Assembly: GCF_021917145.1 (NCBI RefSeq)
Contig: NC_061081.1
Location: 2,200,058 to 2,264,057 of the forward strand
Origin: Hypomesus transpacificus
Taxonomy: Eukaryota > Chordata > Actinopteri > Osmeriformes > Osmeridae
Length of the DNA stretch: 64,000 bases
Direction: 5' to 3'
The notes under the pieces were generated by a model. That model was not told where the DNA came from and made no database searches. It saw only the letters and a list, made by a program, of their open reading frames with translations. The translations under genes and the position numbers were made by a program. Position 1 is the stretch's first letter, and each line of letters begins with the position of its first letter. Of the stretch, positions 60,988-64,000 are shown in pieces.

Positions 60988-62644
60988 CAGTGCCCTCCAA
61001 AAGTATTGGAACAGTGAGGCGAATTCCTTTATTTTTGCTGTAGACTGAAAACATTTGGGCTTGACATCAAATAATGAACGTGAGACCAGAGATCAACGTT
61101 TCAGCTTTTATTTCCAGGTATTTACATCAGGATCTGATGCACAACTAAGAAAATATCACATTTTGTTTGAATCCACCCATTTGTCATGTGAGCAAAAGTA
61201 TTGGAACAGATATACTTAAAACATATTTAAGTGAATAAGACTTAATATTTAGTTGCAAATCCTTTGCTTTCAATAACTGCAGCAAGTCTGTGACCCATTG
61301 ACGTCACCAAACTTTTGCATTCTTACTTTTTGATGCTTTCCCAGGCTTTCACTGCAGCCTCTTTCAGTTGTTGTTTGTTTTGTGGGGTTCCTCCCTTCAG
61401 TCTCCTCTTAAGCAGGTAAAATGCATGCTCTATAGGGTTTAAGTCTGGAGATTGACTTGGCCAGTCTAATACCTTCCATTTCTTGCCCCTGATGAACTCC
61501 TTTGTTGTTTTGGCAGTGTGTTTTGGGTCGTTATCTTGCTGCATGATGAAGGCTCTGCCAATCAGTTTGGTTGCATCTTTCCTTAAATTGGCAGACAAAA
61601 TGTTTCTGTAGACTTCCGAGTTCATTTTGCTGCTGCCATCATGTGTTACATCCTCAATGAAGATTAATGAGCCCGTCCTAGAAGAAGCCATGCAAGCCCA
61701 AGCCATGACATTACCTCCACCGTGTTTCACAGATGAGCTTGTGTGTTTGGGATCATGAGCAGTTCCTTTCTTTCTCCAAACTTTAGCCTTTCCATCACTT
61801 TGGTAAAAGTTAATCTTTGTCTCATCAGTCCATAAAACTTTGTCCCAGAATTTTTGAGGTTCATCTCTGTACTTTTTGGCAAATTCCAGCCTGGCCTTCC
61901 TATTCTTCTTGCTAATGAGTGGTTTGCATCTTCTGGTGTAGCCCTTGTACTTTTGTTCATGAAGTCTTCTGCGAACAGTAGATAGTGATACCTTCACTCC
62001 TGCCATCTGGAGGTTGTTGCTGATCTCACTAACAGTTGTTTTAGGGTCTTTCTTTACAGCTCTCACAATGTTTCTGTCATCAACTGCTGATGTTTTCCTT
62101 GGTCTACCTGTTCGACGTCTGTTACTTAGTACACCAGTAGTTTTCTTCTTCTTCAGGACATTCCAAATGGTTGTACTGGCTATGGCCAATGTTTCTGCAA
62201 TGGCTCTGATTGATTTTCCATCTTCTCTAAGACTCACAATTGCTTGTTTTTCACCCAAAGACAGCGCTCCGGTTTTCATGTTGTTTTCACCTCTGAATAC
62301 AGTCTGCATAGACAAAACCTATCTTACCCAATCTGGACCTGAGTGTAGACATTCAGTGGTATTTATTGATTGAATAATGTATGTAATAGGACACACCTGG
62401 GCAACAAAACACACCTGTCAGTCATATGTTCCAATACTTTTGCTCACGTGACAAATGGGTGGGTTCAAAAAGGTGATATTTTCTAATTTGTGCATCAGAT
62501 CCTGATGTAAATACCTGGAAATAAAAGCTGAAACGTTGATCTCTGGTTTCACATTCATCGTTTGATGTCAAGCCCAAATGTTTTCAGTCTACAGCAAAAA
62601 TAAAGGAATTGGCCTCACTGTTCCAATACTTTTGGAGGGCACTG
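60988..62644 (-). mobile_element. Tc1 family transposon, IR/DR type, nearly intact
   Basis: Terminal inverted repeats of about 217-220 bp (60988-61207 and 62428-62644) start CAGTGCCCTCCAAAAGTATT and are flanked by the TA target duplication (60986-60987 and 62645-62646). Outer and inner direct-repeat motifs (AAAAGTATTGGAACAG at both ends of each arm) mark the IR/DR type. The two arms differ at only a few per cent of positions by eye, which indicates a fairly recent insertion. Confidence 0.95.
61323..62315 (-). CDS. Tc1-like transposase, truncated by a late stop codon
   Basis: The 330-codon frame has an N-terminal helix-turn-helix (LGEKQAIVSLREDGKSIRAI), a second HTH with the GRPRKT hook (RRRTGRPRKTS), and the catalytic DD34E triad. 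The triad is Asp in LWTDETK, Asp in MQQDNDPKHT and Glu in DLNPIEH, with 34 residues between the last two. The frame ends at a TAA (61323-61325) after WESIKK. The same frame stays open for 26 more codons past it (CKSLVTSMGHRLAAVIESKG is readable) to a second TAA, so the usual C-terminus is cut off. The start may be the ATG before KTGALSLGEKQ rather than the upstream one. Confidence 0.92.
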   Translation of the reverse strand: MSMQTVFRGENNMKTGALSLGEKQAIVSLREDGKSIRAIAETLAIASTTIWNVLKKKKTTGVLSNRRRTGRPRKTSAVDDRNIVRAVKKDPKTTVSEISNNLQMAGVKVSLSTVRRRLHEQKYKGYTRRCKPLISKKNRKARLEFAKKYRDEPQKFWDKVLWTDETKINFYQSDGKAKVWRKKGTAHDPKHTSSSVKHGGGNVMAWACMASSRTGSLIFIEDVTHDGSSKMNSEVYRNILSANLRKDATKLIGRAFIMQQDNDPKHTAKTTKEFIRGKKWKVLDWPSQSPDLNPIEHAFYLLKRRLKGGTPQNKQQLKEAAVKAWESIKK

Positions 62645-62646
62645 TA

Positions 62647-64000
62647 CATTAAATGTAAAGATGTATGTTTGTTTCGTTGGATGCAGATGCACTATTTTGG
62701 GGGGGAAATAGCAGACTGGCAACTTTCAACAGAACAAATTTATATATTTTGCAGATATTAGTTAAAAAGAACCTAAGACACCCTCTAGTATTTTGTTAAT
62801 TTAAGTTATGCCCAAACCCGAGGCATGAGGGGTGCTGCATAAGTTTCTTAAAAAACTTTAAAACGTTATCGTTGGTACAGTAACATGTTTGATTATCATA
62901 GAGGGAAAGAATCTGGGAACAATGGACAAAACCAAAATACTCTGGAATTTCATGTGTGTTTGTTTGCTTTGGCAGAGTGGTGTGACCTGTTGTAAGAGCA
63001 CCAGGTTACCGTAGCACCTCAGACTGGGTGGATAGCACCGCTTCAGTCCTGCTTTGTTATACGTCTGACTCCCGTTCTCATTTGACTATTAAGAACATGA
63101 ACAATTTAGACCAGCACCATGTTTTTTTAGGACCTGGAGGAAACCAAGCAGAGGTGTGATCTTCTCCTTCCATACCTTCTCCTATTGAACTAGAAGGGAT
63201 TGGATCCTATGGGGACGAACTAGAAGAGATACAATCATATGGGGACTAACTAGAGGAAATATGATCCTATGGGGCCTAGCTAAAGGATATATAATCTTAT
63301 GGGGCCTAGCAAGAGGAGATATGATCCCCAATGGGAAGTTGGTTGACAGAGTCGTATTGATCTACTAAGACAAGTTATTCCATAACTTTCTACTTTTCTT
63401 CCTGCCGAGCCTATAGTTGCAACTAAGCGGTCTAGAAAGATAAACCTTGCACTTTATATCAGGGGGCGGGATGCAGGATGTTAGCGAGTGAGGGGGAGAA
63501 ATCTGGGAGTGTTCCCTGCTTAGGCACCATACTGGTGGGTCCCTCGCAGCCAGGGACCTGGCGCTAGACCTGGGGGACAGTGTGGTCATTTGGCTACTTC
63601 AGTTCTTTTAAATTCAACATTGAATGATAATTATTGTTTTTAATTGTGGAGGGAAGTGGGATAGTTCTTAAAACGTAATGAACAGTTTTTTATTAAAGCA
63701 TGAATATTTTTCTGGTTCTTCTATGACCAACATTTCTCCCATCCTGATGCGTCACATGAACACACAACGTGAATATGGAAATGAGGCTTGAGGTACATTC
63801 AATATTTTATTTTATATATTATTGTCTACATCACATCATTGCATGTTATTTAAAGTTTATTTTAAGTAAGTATAAGTTTATTTTAAGTAAAATACATATC
63901 AAGTCATACAGAATTATTTATTATACAATTATTTAATAAACAATAAAGAAATCGCACATAGCCTGTACTATTTGTCTACATTTATAAAGGCCACAATATA
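62647..64000. other. Right margin, no gene seen
   Basis: No supportable exon is present. Sequence is AT-rich, especially after 63600. A diverged tandem repeat lies at 63186-63331. A 74-codon minus-strand frame at 63365-63589 has no recognisable domain. Confidence 0.55.
63186..63331. repeat. Diverged tandem repeat of about 33-35 bp, 4-5 copies
   Basis: Units of the form AACTAGAAGAGATA...ATCCTATGGGG recur four to five times with point differences and small length changes. Confidence 0.85.

Noticed and set aside
63365..63589. 74-codon minus-strand frame
   Set aside because: It has no recognisable domain, splice context or codon bias; possibly repeat-derived.

Overview
The window looks like nuclear DNA of a teleost fish. 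The genes have vertebrate exon-intron structure with compact introns. The repeats are of types common in fish genomes: tRNA-derived SINEs, a Tc1 transposon with long inverted repeats, hAT-like MITEs, a truncated LINE, and abundant GT, GA and TCTG microsatellites. The species cannot be fixed from the sequence alone. All exons below were read by eye from splice sites, reading phase and resemblance to known vertebrate proteins. Phases close across every exon chain.

Layout. (1) 723-22363, minus: loxhd1, a stereociliary protein made of tandem PLAT domains. There are 35 coding exons in the window (6168 nt, 2056 codons), covering a lysine/glutamate-rich N-terminus and PLAT domains 1-13. The C-terminal end lies beyond position 1. 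(2) 28361-40617, minus: st8sia5, a Golgi alpha-2,8-sialyltransferase, complete in seven coding exons. LOXHD1 and ST8SIA5 are also neighbours in the same orientation on human 18q21, so this is conserved microsynteny. (3) 41725-44061, plus: rpl37, starting about 1.1 kb from st8sia5 in divergent orientation, with two box C/D snoRNAs in introns 1 and 3. (4) 44291-46395: LINE debris. (5) 46677-48033, plus: an ELR-negative CXC chemokine of four exons, with NF-kB, ISRE and TATA elements just upstream. (6) 50426-59275, plus: ptgs1 (cyclooxygenase-1), complete in 11 exons. (7) 60988-62644: a nearly intact Tc1 element whose transposase has one late stop codon.

The genes are not an operon and do not form one pathway. 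Sensory-hair-cell, ganglioside, ribosomal, immune and prostaglandin genes simply adjoin each other. I found no convincing new multigene system. The most unusual signals are: a 38-bp tandem array that copies the loxhd1 exon 22 splice donor 12 times; a duplicated splice donor and a NAGNAG acceptor in ptgs1; a ptgs1 active site mixing COX-1 and COX-2 residues; a paired snoRNA arrangement in rpl37; and a possible unrecognised terminal exon near 49.4-49.9 kb.
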